This document shows, in pieces, positions 48,578-59,100 of a DNA stretch of 64,000 bases. Below the pieces are notes generated by a model that saw nothing but the letters and a program-made list of their open reading frames with translations, did no database searches and was not told where the DNA came from. Location: assembly GCA_947259405.1 (NCBI GenBank), contig CAMYLY010000010.1, positions 1 to 64,000 of the forward strand, read 5' to 3'. The stretch is from an uncultured Gemmatimonadales bacterium (GTDB lineage: Bacteria; Gemmatimonadota; Gemmatimonadetes; Gemmatimonadales; GWC2-71-9). Each line of letters begins with the position of its first letter. Position 1 is the first letter of the stretch. The translations under genes and the position numbers were made by a program.

Positions 48578-48632
48578 CTTTCCTCAGAAGATCAAGCGCG
48601 GACGAATGACGGATCCGACGGGCGACGATTGA
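48513..48632 (+). CDS. Possible 39-residue zinc-ribbon-like microprotein
   Basis: ATG 48513 opens AAKVCPQCGRTGPLRDFPQK followed by a basic turn and TDPTGDD. CPxCG is a zinc-knuckle half; a second Cys pair is missing, so binding would need a dimer or partner. The strong AAGGAGG upstream is too far (21 bases) and serves another frame. The CPQCGR stretch and the sensible composition are the only support. Confidence 0.35.
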   Translation: MAATRSAAKVCPQCGRTGPLRDFPQKIKRGRMTDPTGDD

Positions 48633-48657
48633 CTGATTGGGCATCAGGTCGGCGCGC

Positions 48658-50130
48658 TCATGGATTGCAGTTCGCCGCATAGGTCGCATCGATTCCAGAA
48701 CGTCGAACCGCACGCCGAGCCCTACTCCGCGAAAAGCTCCAGGATCGCCAATCGTGTGCCCCCCGGCCGGATCGATACCCGACTAGATGGAGAAGCGCGC
48801 ACCGCTCAGTCGAATCGAGCTGGACCCAAGAACCCGCAATCGTGGGAGCGGCATCGGCGCTGAGGCGGCTCAAGTAGGACACATCCAGTTCCTTGCCGGC
48901 GTCGCCCCTGGCCAGATTGACTCGCGCGACCAGCGCGTCCGGATTGATCAGGTTGAGCACGGCGAGCAGTGCGAAGCCGCTCACAACGGCACCGAACGCA
49001 AACCGCTCTGTACGATCCTGTCGCAGGGTCAGTGCAAACCAGCCGAGGAGCAGGCCGACCCACAGGATGAACGTGGCGGCGTAGAGCCGATCCTGGGTCA
49101 GACCGTACACGCTCGTGTAGAGGCGCATACGCCAGAGGGCCGACACCGCCACCAAGTCCACGAGCAGAAGCAGCGCAAACGCCAGAATGCGAAAGCGGTG
49201 GACAGTGACTGCGTCCTCCTTGGTTAGTGCCCAATGGCCCACAAGCAACAGCGGGACCACCAGTGCCGACGCAGCGACTAGTTCGAAAAAGCCACGCCGC
49301 GCATAATCTGCGAACCCCATCCCGGTGGCTCGGCGTACGAACTCCTCACCTCCAAACAAGTAGGTGGCCTGGATGGCGACGAATATGCTGAATAGCGTGA
49401 CCACGGTTGCCAGAGGAATCCCAACCTCCGGGAATCCAAGGCGCCCGGCGGCAGGCAAATCGGGTAGGGTGATCGCCTTGGGGCGTAGGAATCCACGCAG
49501 GTAACCGGCGCTGAGCCATGCAACCGCGCCGGCAAGCATCGTGTGCGAAACCACGGGTTCGAGGTCCCAGCTGATCAACCGAGTGGCCATGGACTCGAAC
49601 ACGGGGTCGGCTGACGCAAAGAGACCGCCGAACACAAACAAGGCTGGAACGGCGATCCCAAACCCCAGCGCGTGCCTTCCCATGCGTCTCCACGCGCGGT
49701 CACTCGTCAGCGTCCCCCAGGGCACGTCATGAAGCACGAGGGATCCGGCACCCATGGCCAACGACCCGCCGAGCCTACCTAGAATTGCCACGTACACGCG
49801 AATGCGGGCGACAAGGAGGTCGACCCCCGCAGCACGCAGGATAGCCATCGACAATGCGGCGAGGATGGCGAGGAAGTTCCAGAAGCGCAGGAATTCGGAG
49901 TCGCGCCAGGCGTACCCGAGAAAGGCGAAGAACACCGCGACGACGAGCCACAATCCCACCCCGCGTGGCGGAGCCGCCCGGAGTTGCAGGACCACCCAAG
50001 CGAGGCTCGCTAGGGCGAGCACCCACAGTGTGAAGTTGACACCCCATGTGTTGGTGCGGAGCAAAAGGTCGCCCAGGGCGCCCAGCAGGGCGGCGCCCCC
50101 AAGGGCCGTCCAAATGGGTCGGTGCGTCAT
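48658..50130 (-). CDS. DUF4173 multi-pass membrane protein
   Basis: A 490-residue inner membrane protein with about 12 hydrophobic helices. The middle region (VVSHTMLAGAVAWLSAGYLRG, then FPEVGIPLATVVTLFSIFVAIQATYLFGG) and the end of the domain (LNLINPDALVARVNLARG, LDVSYLSRLSADAAPTIA) are hallmark DUF4173 segments; a soluble tail finishes DWRSWSFSRSRARRAV. The family is uncharacterised and is often paired with a winged-helix regulator, which is not seen here. GGAGG eight bases before ATG 50130 sets the start. A palindrome at 50174-50190 and a TATAAT box at 50244-50249 form a plausible regulated promoter. Confidence 0.82.
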   Translation of the reverse strand: MTHRPIWTALGGAALLGALGDLLLRTNTWGVNFTLWVLALASLAWVVLQLRAAPPRGVGLWLVVAVFFAFLGYAWRDSEFLRFWNFLAILAALSMAILRAAGVDLLVARIRVYVAILGRLGGSLAMGAGSLVLHDVPWGTLTSDRAWRRMGRHALGFGIAVPALFVFGGLFASADPVFESMATRLISWDLEPVVSHTMLAGAVAWLSAGYLRGFLRPKAITLPDLPAAGRLGFPEVGIPLATVVTLFSIFVAIQATYLFGGEEFVRRATGMGFADYARRGFFELVAASALVVPLLLVGHWALTKEDAVTVHRFRILAFALLLLVDLVAVSALWRMRLYTSVYGLTQDRLYAATFILWVGLLLGWFALTLRQDRTERFAFGAVVSGFALLAVLNLINPDALVARVNLARGDAGKELDVSYLSRLSADAAPTIAGSWVQLDSTERCALLHLVGYRSGRGAHDWRSWSFSRSRARRAVRRSGIDATYAANCNP

Positions 50131-50173
50131 AGGAACGTCCTCCAGGTTCACCGAAACCATGATAAGGTAAAGT

Positions 50174-50190
50174 ACTTTGTAATGCAAAGT
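50174..50190. promoter_or_regulatory. Inverted repeat ACTTTG-TAATG-CAAAGT, probable operator of the DUF4173 gene
   Basis: Six-base perfect arms around five bases, between the predicted -10 (50244-50249, minus strand) and the start codon (50130). An AT-rich island in otherwise GC-rich sequence. Confidence 0.45.
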
Positions 50191-50243
50191 TTGTTCCCAG
50201 AGGGACACCGGACGGGTGGTCGCGGAAGGAGGGCGGCGTATCC

Positions 50244-50249
50244 ATTATA
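50244..50249 (-). promoter_or_regulatory. TATAAT -10 box upstream of the DUF4173 gene
   Basis: Minus-strand GCGCCC-TATAAT-GGA, sharing its flanks with the box upstream of ggt (47348-47362). The predicted leader is about 105 bases. Confidence 0.4.
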
Positions 50250-50280
50250 GGGCGCGACGGAAGGAGGTGGGGCGTTAGAG

Positions 50281-50340
50281 GGTAAGGCGAGGCGATGAGT
50301 GATTCGGCGGTAAGGCGGTAGGACGATAGGAGGTAAGGCG
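50281..50340 (+). repeat. Degenerate short tandem repeat (GGTAAGGCG/GGTAGGAC units)
   Basis: GGTAAGGCG occurs at 50281, 50309 and 50332, with related 8-9-base words between (GGTAGGAC, GATAGGAG). The repeat runs up to the ATG of the next gene and supplies its AGGAGG ribosome site. Confidence 0.55.
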
Positions 50341-51921
50341 ATGGGAAATATGCGAACGCCTCTTCTCGTGTTGATCACAGCGCTGGTGACGTCCGGCGTC
50401 ACGGTGGCACAGACGGCTGACGTGCTGATCGTGGGCGGACGTGTGCTCGACGGTGCAGGCAATCCTTGGGTGCAGCACGACGTCGCGATCACCCGGGACC
50501 GTATCACCTTCGTGGGTGCGGCGCGGGATGCAGGGATCAGAGCGCGTGACACGATCGACGCAACAGGTTTGTTGGTCACGCCGGGGTTCTGGGACATGCA
50601 CTCTCACGCCGCGTTGGACGAGCCGTGGGGAAAGGGCGCCCGAGCATTCCTCCATCAGGGCATTACGACGGTGGTACTTGGCGTGGACGGAGGCGGCACC
50701 AACGAGATCACCCGTGTTTTCGATTCGTTCCGCGAGCACGGGATCGGCGTCAATGTATTGCTATATGTCGGGCATGGTGCAGCGCGTGGCACCGTCATGG
50801 GGAACGCGGCCCGCCCGCCGACTCCTGATGAGATGGCAGCGCTGAAGGCGTATGTGCGCCAAGGCATGGAGCAGGGGGCGGTGGGCTTGTCGTCGGGGTT
50901 GTTCTACACGCCCGGATACTACGCCGACACCGACGAGGTAGTCGAACTCAATGGCGTGCCGGCGGAATACGGTGGCGTCTACGATACGCACGACCGCGAC
51001 TTGGGAGCGGCGTATCAAGGGATTGGATACGATGCGTCCGTCCGGGAAGCTATTGAAATCGGCGAGCGTGCCGGCACGCCGGTCATCTTCAGTCACTTCA
51101 ACCCTCAGGGACGTCACAACTACGGCCGCGCCCATGTCGGTGCGGCGCTAATCGACTCGGCGCGCGCACGTGGCGTGAACGTCATGGCTGCGCAGCATGT
51201 CTACACTGCGACGCAGAGCAGCCTCAGCGCGTACACCGTTCCTCGCTGGGCGAGTGTCGGCGGATGGCGGGCGATGCTCGCGCGGTTTCGAGATCCCATG
51301 ATCGTGCAGCAACTCGATACGGCGACAATGTCGATGCTGGCGCTCCGCGGTGGGGCCGACAAGATCTTCATTGTCGATGAACGCCCTGACCTGAATGGCA
51401 AGACGCTCGCCGGGGTCGCGGCGGAGTGGTCGCTCACTGCGCCACAGGCTGCGCGGCGCATCCTCGAGCGCGGCAATGCCTCGGTCATGAATCTCGATCT
51501 GTACGACATCGAGAACACGCGCCTGCTTGCCACGAAGGAATGGATAATGACGTGCACCGACGGCCGCGCCCCTCCACCGGGCGCGGGGAAGGTGCACCCT
51601 CGTCCGTACGGTGCCTTCACGCGGAAGCTGCGGCTGTTCGTGTATGATGAGGGCCTCATCAGCTTGCCGTTTGCGGTGCGTGGTATGACCTCGCTTGGGG
51701 CGGAGTTTCTCGGCATCCCCGATCGCGGTCTCATCAAGGAAGGGTTCGTTGCTGACATTGCCATCTTCGACGAATCCCGGTTGCAGGATCGGGCGACCTA
51801 CGATAACCCACATCAGTACGCGGAGGGAGCAGTACACGTGATCGTGAATGGTCAGTTTGCGATCCGGGATGGCGACGTCACGGGCGTGTTGGCGGGTCGA
51901 CCAATTCTGCGGGGTGGTTGA
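50341..51921 (+). CDS. Exported amidohydrolase, N-acyl-D-amino-acid deacylase-like
   Basis: A 526-residue periplasmic hydrolase with a signal peptide (TPLLVLITALVTSGVTVAQ). The amidohydrolase core shows ADVLIVGGRVLDGAGNP, the HxH metal motif in FWDMHSHAALD, GVGLSSGLFYTPGYYAD (the GxSxGLxYxPG signature of D-aminoacylases), VIFSHFNPQGRHN and a late GFVADIAIFDESRLQD. The GNCG loop with the metal-binding Cys found in classical D-aminoacylase reads LGVDGGG, so metal coordination may differ. It likely releases D-amino acids from N-acyl or peptide-like compounds. AGGAGG seven bases before ATG 50341. With the Tat-exported racemase at 24.3 kb it hints at extracytoplasmic D-amino-acid metabolism. Confidence 0.8.
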   Translation: MGNMRTPLLVLITALVTSGVTVAQTADVLIVGGRVLDGAGNPWVQHDVAITRDRITFVGAARDAGIRARDTIDATGLLVTPGFWDMHSHAALDEPWGKGARAFLHQGITTVVLGVDGGGTNEITRVFDSFREHGIGVNVLLYVGHGAARGTVMGNAARPPTPDEMAALKAYVRQGMEQGAVGLSSGLFYTPGYYADTDEVVELNGVPAEYGGVYDTHDRDLGAAYQGIGYDASVREAIEIGERAGTPVIFSHFNPQGRHNYGRAHVGAALIDSARARGVNVMAAQHVYTATQSSLSAYTVPRWASVGGWRAMLARFRDPMIVQQLDTATMSMLALRGGADKIFIVDERPDLNGKTLAGVAAEWSLTAPQAARRILERGNASVMNLDLYDIENTRLLATKEWIMTCTDGRAPPPGAGKVHPRPYGAFTRKLRLFVYDEGLISLPFAVRGMTSLGAEFLGIPDRGLIKEGFVADIAIFDESRLQDRATYDNPHQYAEGAVHVIVNGQFAIRDGDVTGVLAGRPILRGG

Positions 51922-51969
51922 TCTGCATCGAAACGAGTCACCCGACCCACCACAAGCCACTGCGACCTC

Positions 51970-51985
51970 CGTGATGTGGATCACG
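51970..51985. promoter_or_regulatory. CRP-type palindrome CGTGA-TGTGGA-TCACG
   Basis: Perfect five-base arms with six-base spacing, about 120 bases upstream of the lipoprotein start at 52105. It shares the GTGA-N6-TCAC core with the site at 3805-3820. Confidence 0.4.
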
Positions 51986-52104
51986 AGGCCATTCGTAACT
52001 CCAGCCGATTCAACGCTGTAAGTGCAGCCGCGCACCACACCAGGGCCGGGCGTGCCACTTGCCTTTGGGTACGGGCGACAACACACACGTACCCGGAGGA
52101 TACG

Positions 52105-52845
52105 ATGAAAACGAAGAAGCTTTCCCCCATCGTCGCGGCTCTGCTGCTCGCGGCTTGCAGTGACGGGACCAGTCCCGGCAGTACCGTGTCCCTCTCGCTG
52201 TCCACGCGCGATGCGTTTACCGCTGCGCCGGCTCAGGCTTTCGCCGTCGCGGCCGACACGCTCACCAAGGGGTCCAACACGCTCGTGATCGAGAGCGTCG
52301 AGATGGTGCTGCGCGAGATCGAACTCGAACGCGTTGACGTGCCCAGCTGCGACGTCGCCCCGGAGCCGGATGGCTGCGAGAAGTTCGAGACCGGTCCGGT
52401 GCTGTTCCAACTTCCGCTGAACGGTGCGACGCAGCAGGTGCTGACGATCGAGCCGGCACCTGGAACCTACGATCGCGTGGAGTTCGACATTCACAAGGTG
52501 AGTGGCGATCCAGAGGACGCGACTTTCCGCGCTGAGCATCCTGATCTCGTTGAAGTCAGCATTCGTGTACAGGGTTCCTTCGATGGCACGCCGTTCACGT
52601 TTACGACCGACCTAATGGACAAGCAGGAATACCAACTGGTCCCAGCGGTCGAGGTGATCGATGGTGCTTCGACCAACGTGACGCTCTACTTGGATATCGG
52701 AAGCTGGTTCGGCGACGGCGCAGGTGGGCTCGTCGACCCGACGTCGGCCAATAAGGGCGGTGCCAATGAGAACATGGTCAAAGACAACATCCGTGACTCG
52801 ATCGACGCGTTCCAAGATATGGATCGTGACGGGCGCCCTGAGTGA
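52105..52845 (+). CDS. DUF4382-like lipoprotein
   Basis: A 246-residue lipoprotein; GGAGG lies five to six bases before ATG 52105 and the signal ends LLLAACSDG. The body is a beta-sandwich-like chain: STVSLSLSTRDAF, LVIESVEMVLREIELERV, VLFQLPLNGATQQVLTIEPA, PGTYDRVEFDIHKVSG, VSIRVQGSFDGTPFTFTTDL and VTLYLDIGSWF. The line 'I-x-S-V-E-M-V-L-R-E-I-E-L' followed by a tethered beta-sandwich is like DUF4382 proteins, which are uncharacterised. An internal Cys pair (SCDVAPEPDGC) may be a disulfide. The C-terminus is acidic and Asn-rich. A strong intrinsic terminator follows. Confidence 0.65.
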   Translation: MKTKKLSPIVAALLLAACSDGTSPGSTVSLSLSTRDAFTAAPAQAFAVAADTLTKGSNTLVIESVEMVLREIELERVDVPSCDVAPEPDGCEKFETGPVLFQLPLNGATQQVLTIEPAPGTYDRVEFDIHKVSGDPEDATFRAEHPDLVEVSIRVQGSFDGTPFTFTTDLMDKQEYQLVPAVEVIDGASTNVTLYLDIGSWFGDGAGGLVDPTSANKGGANENMVKDNIRDSIDAFQDMDRDGRPE

Positions 52846-52870
52846 CTCACGAAGCACGTCCGAAACGGAG

Positions 52871-52902
52871 AACGGCGGCTCCACATGGAGCCGCCGTTTT
52901 CG
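52871..52902 (+). terminator. Rho-independent terminator
   Basis: AACGGCGGCTCC-ACAT-GGAGCCGCCGTT: a perfect 12-bp stem with a four-base loop, followed by TTTC. It lies 26 bases after the DUF4382-like stop. It is the clearest intrinsic terminator in the window. Confidence 0.85.
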
Positions 52903-52984
52903 TATGCGCCATCCTGCGCGAGTGGTACACGTGCGATGCCGGCCGAGATTGACGACAGGTGACCGGCGCGTCTCGGCGTTCCTC

Positions 52985-54499
<1,515 letters not shown>

Positions 54500-54687
54500 G
54501 GAACCTCCTGATCTGGGGTGACGCACTCCGGGCTGGGGCCCGATCGACGCAACTTGAATGAGAGCACTGCAACCATGAAGATTGTACCAGCCAAATCATG
54601 AAAATGTGTGTGGAGTCGGAGCATCTCGATGCTCCTCCGAGTAGGATTCTCGAAACTCAACGACGACTCAACGCGAGAACCGCGAAT

Positions 54688-56058
54688 ATGATGAAGACCA
54701 TGCGAAGCCATTCCCGGGCAACCGTGTCCCTGTTCGTGATTGGGGTGCTCTTCCCCGTCGATGCCATGGCCCAGTCCATCTCCGTGGCACCGCCCGTCGC
54801 TGAGCTGCCGGGCATGGGCCGTGCAATCGAGATCGATGCCACGCGAGCGAGGCGCCAGGCCCTGACGGAGCGGACAGGTCAGGGCATCATCGCCATTCCG
54901 GCCGCGACCTCTCGCGACCTCGAAAGCGAGGTCCTCCAGGACAATGATTTCCGCCAGGACGATTATTTCTTCTATTTGACGGGCCTCGAATCGCCGGACG
55001 CCTGGTTGGTAATGGCTGTGCATCCTTCCGGTACGGTGGAACTGCATCTCTTTCTTCCAGAGCGGAATCCACAGATGGAACAGTGGACTGGGAGAAAGCT
55101 CGGCCCCGGACCCGACGCCATCCGTCTGACTGGGATCCCGAACGTGCACCCCCTGGACTCACTCGACCGAGCGCTGTTCGCGCTGCAACGGACGGTACCC
55201 GGTCCGCTGTTCACGCCACTCTACGCCGGTACGGCCGAGAACGAACGCATCGACCGGTGGCTGCAGGCAGGGGTCGGCGTCGACGTGCGCAGTGTCGTGC
55301 CGGTGTTGGACAGCATGCGGCTCGTGAAAGACGATGCCGAGATGGTGCGGCAGCGCCGTGCCATCGACATCACGGTGGAGGCGCAGCGAGCTGCGATGCA
55401 GGCCATCGAGCCGGGAATGTTCGAGTACCAAATCGAAGCAATCATCGAGTACACGTTCCGATCGATGGGCGCCGATCGGGTGGGCTTCCCGTCCATCATC
55501 GGAAGTGGTCCCAACAGTACCACGCTCCACTACGACACGAATCGACGCCAAACCCAACCCGGCGACCTCGTGGTCATGGATATCGGCGCGGAGTATGGCC
55601 AGTACTCGGCCGACGTGACACGCACCGTTCCCGTCGAGGGCCGCTTCACGGACCGCCAAAAGGCGATCTATCGCCTAGTGTTGGGGGCGCAGCAAGCGGC
55701 CATCGATGCCACGCGCCCGGGCATCACGATCGGGGAGTTGACGCGGATCGCCCGGGCGTACCTTGAGCGCAACAGTGGTGATCTCTGTGGCGCGTCAACC
55801 TGTAATCGATATTTCATTCACGGCCTGTCGCACTGGCTGGGTATGCGCGTACACGACGTCGGTGACTACTCGACGCCGCTGGCTGCAGGCATGGTCTTGA
55901 CGATCGAACCGGGGATCTACATCGAGGCCGAGCAGCTCGGCATCCGCATCGAGGACGACATCCTCGTGACGGACAATGGCGCGGAGATCCTCTCGGCTGG
56001 CGCGCCGCGCTCGGTCGAGGAAATCGAAGCGCTCATGGCTGGAAGGCTGGTGCCGTAG
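54688..56058 (+). CDS. Exported M24-family aminopeptidase P-like peptidase
   Basis: A 456-residue Xaa-Pro aminopeptidase type. From ATG 54688 the N-terminus is a signal peptide (RATVSLFVIGVLFPVDAMAQ). The creatinase/prolidase N-domain (~30-190: QDNDFRQDDYFFYLTGLESP) precedes the pita-bread catalytic domain, with all five metal ligands: Asp in VVMDIGAEYG, Asp in SADVTRTVP, His in HGLSHWLGM, Glu in LTIEPGIYIE and Glu in IRIEDDILV. ATG 54598 is in frame and possible but would put 30 polar residues before the signal. Secreted aminopeptidase P removes the first residue when Pro is second, complementing the S9 peptidase. Confidence 0.9.
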   Translation: MMKTMRSHSRATVSLFVIGVLFPVDAMAQSISVAPPVAELPGMGRAIEIDATRARRQALTERTGQGIIAIPAATSRDLESEVLQDNDFRQDDYFFYLTGLESPDAWLVMAVHPSGTVELHLFLPERNPQMEQWTGRKLGPGPDAIRLTGIPNVHPLDSLDRALFALQRTVPGPLFTPLYAGTAENERIDRWLQAGVGVDVRSVVPVLDSMRLVKDDAEMVRQRRAIDITVEAQRAAMQAIEPGMFEYQIEAIIEYTFRSMGADRVGFPSIIGSGPNSTTLHYDTNRRQTQPGDLVVMDIGAEYGQYSADVTRTVPVEGRFTDRQKAIYRLVLGAQQAAIDATRPGITIGELTRIARAYLERNSGDLCGASTCNRYFIHGLSHWLGMRVHDVGDYSTPLAAGMVLTIEPGIYIEAEQLGIRIEDDILVTDNGAEILSAGAPRSVEEIEALMAGRLVP

Positions 56059-56102
56059 GGAGCGGGGATAGCTGGGAGAAAAGGGGCAGTGGGGAGACTA
56101 GG

Positions 56103-56133
56103 GCCGGGGCCCACCTGAAAGGTGAGCCCCGGC
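56103..56133. terminator. Strong GC hairpin between convergent genes, possible bidirectional terminator
   Basis: GCCGGGGC-CCACCT-GAA-AGGTGA-GCCCCGGC: a 14-position stem with one mismatch. There is no T-run on either strand. It lies between the stops of the M24 peptidase (56058) and the PD40-amidohydrolase (56141). Confidence 0.55.
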
Positions 56134-56140
56134 GTTCCGC

Positions 56141-59100
56141 TTACGGACGCCACACCCAGCGGTCGTCCACTTCCGGGTGTTCCCACCAGAAGGGCGCGCG
56201 CTCGCGCGGGTGGTTGCCGACTTCGCTCATGGTGGTCGCGTCGAAGATGCGTCCGTTGATCATGACGTGGCTGATGTCATCTGAGCGATAGATATCGGTG
56301 AGCGGGTTTCCGTCGATCACGACAAGGTCCGCGAGCTTGCCAGCCTCGAGCGATCCGAGGTGGTCATCGAGCCCGAGGTATTGGGCGCCGTGCAGCGTGG
56401 CGGACCGCAGCGCTTCGTGGGGCGTCATTCCCCCCTGAACGAACATCCAGAGTTCCCAATGGGCGGCGAGTCCCTGCATCTGTCCGTGCGCGCCAATCTG
56501 GACCATCCCACCGGCATCGACGAGCTTCTTCGCCTGCTTGGCGACCTCGATGTAGAAGTAATCGTCTTCCGAGGTCATCTGTCGGCGCCGTGACCGCGGA
56601 TCGATACTCTGTCGTGGGACGAACGTGAGGAGTCGGTCGTTTTCCCACACGTCGTCGTGCTGGTACCACCAGTACTCTCCTGAGAGGCCCCCGTAGCTCA
56701 CGACCAGCGTCGGGGTATACCCGACACGCGTCTCGCGCCACACGCCCATGACATCCCCGTGCAGTGGAGCGATGGGGACGTTGTGCTCGATGCCGGTGTG
56801 ACCGTCGAGGATCATCGTCATGTTGTGGTAGAACGTGGATCCTCCCTCCGGTACGACCAGCATTTCCAGCTCGCGAGCAGCCTGCAACACTTGCTGTCGT
56901 TGTTCGCGCCGTGGCTGATTGTAGCTCTTGACGGAGAAAGCGCCGACCGCCTTGAGACGACGGAGATGCGACCGCGCATCGTCGAGGCTATTGATGTTGG
57001 CGCGAAAGTCGCCGTCGGCCCCGTACAGGATCGTCCCCGTGGAGAACACCCGAGGGCCGACCACTGCTCCAGCACGCTGTCGTTCGGCTTGACCAAATAC
57101 GAACCCCGTGTTGGCTGACGGGTCGTGATTAGTCGTGACGCCGAACGCCAAGTTGGCGTAGTACGCCCAATCCTGTTGCGGTGCCGGCCCGCTGAAGAAG
57201 TGCACGCCGTGGGCGTGCGCGTCGATAAGACCGGGAATGATGGTGGATCCGGTGACGTCGATGACGTGCGCGTCGCTTGGCACCGCTACACTCCCGGTCG
57301 TGCCCACGCTTTCGATCCGGTTTCGATTGACGACAATCGTTCCCTGCTCGATGACTTCATCGCCGTTCATGGTCACAAGGCGCGCGCCGACGAGTGCCAC
57401 CCGTCCGGCGGGCACGTGGCTCTCTACCTCGAGCCCCACGCGCACGCCGACTGTGTCGGGATCGGGGAGATCGTCGTCCGCTCCAGGCACGAATGCAAAT
57501 GCCTCGGTGAGGTCGCGCGCGAAGTACTCCGGACCAATAACCCAGTGCAGCTGGCGGCTGTCCCCCGACCAATGGAGGTCGGTGCCCGCATCGCGCGTCA
57601 CTCGTCGCACCGGCACGGCCTTGGTGTCCTTGTTGAGGTCGAACGCCTGTCCAGTTTGGGGAAATGGTGCGATGTAGGCATTGAAAAGTTCGGTGAAGGC
57701 CACCCACTCGCCGTCTGGACTGGGGACCACTGCGTTGGCGTACTTCATGGTGAAGTGAGTGCGTTCGTCCGATCCATCCAGTTCGATGCTACGGTATTGC
57801 TTGTCGAGTCCGCCCCCGGTCTGGAAGTAGAGCCGTTCGCCGGTGTGATCAAACCGCGGGTCAGATCCGCGGTTGACCACGAGCTGTGGTTCGCCGCCCG
57901 AGACACTGACCACGTACAGCCCAGTCTCGAGGCCGTGCACGAACCCTAGTAGGACGTTCCCGCCAGAGCGCTGGTAGGTGATCATTGCGTCGTCAGGCGA
58001 GAATCGCGGAGTGCGATAGTATCCGGGCCGAGTCGTGATTCTGCTCGCCGCGCCACCGGACAGGGGTACCGTCCAGATGATGGACAACTCGTCGTCCGCC
58101 CAAGTGGTGTACGCGATCGTCGTGCCGTCCGGGCTGAACGAAGGTTCTTGTTCGAACCGCGCCTCGTCACTCGTAACGCGCTCCGGTTGTCCGCTCGGCA
58201 GTCGTTTCTTCCAAAGCTTTCCGACGGCTTCGAACACGAGCCACTGACCGGTGGGCGACGTCACCGCACCGCGGATCATCTTGGCCTCGAATCTCGCCGG
58301 TGCTGGGTCGGTGGCGAATCGCACCGCCTCGGTGACACGCTGTTCCACCTCGGCCTCGAACGGAATGGGCGAGGTCTCGCGCGTATCTGTCGCGATGCGC
58401 CAGATCCTGCCTTGCGCCCAGAACACGATCGAACGGGAATCCGGCGTCCACGCAAAGTTCGGATACGGGCCGAAGATGGCCCACGCTTCCTGCTGGTCGT
58501 GGCTCATGCCATCGAAGAGCGGACGCTGCGCACCGGTTTCGCGATCGTAGAGATAGAGTACGCTCTCGGTGCGCACCCGCCGCACGAAGGCAATGTGGCG
58601 ACCGTCAGGCGAGACGCGCGGTCGCACGGAGCCACCGGCGCCCGTGATGAGATTGCGTAGCTCGCCTGTTTCGCGATCGAAGCGGCGGATCACGTAGATC
58701 TGACCGTTCGGGTCTTTGTTGTACTGGAAGGTCGACCCCCCGCTCATGTCCTCACTGAAGAACACGTAGCGCCCGTCCGGTGATACATCGGGTTCACCGG
58801 CGTCCTGTTGATCGTTCTTTCGCTTGGTGAGCTGGAGCCCGGCGCCCCCGCTCACGTGGAACATCCACATCTCTCCTGCTCCCAGAGAGCGCGTCGAGGT
58901 GAAATGTTTCCGCGCAATCAGGTACTGGCCGTCTGGCGTCCATGCGGCGTTGTTCAGGAGGCGGAAGTTCTCGTCGGAGACCTGACGTGGATCTTCACCA
59001 TCTGCGTCCATCACCCAGATGTTGTCACCGCCACCACGGTCGCTGGTGAAGCTGATTTGCGTACCATCCGGGCTGAACCGTGGTTGAACGTCGTACGCCG

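Noticed and set aside
51148..52539. Long open frame on the minus strand (463 codons) opposite the D-aminoacylase and DUF4382-like genes
   Set aside because: It has no recognisable domain, is Arg/His/Gly-rich as expected from the antisense of a GC-rich gene, and overlaps two well-supported proteins and their intergenic region.
57125..57949. Plus-strand open frame of 274 codons inside the PD40-amidohydrolase
   Set aside because: The opposite strand encodes continuous PD40 and amidohydrolase motifs across the whole interval.
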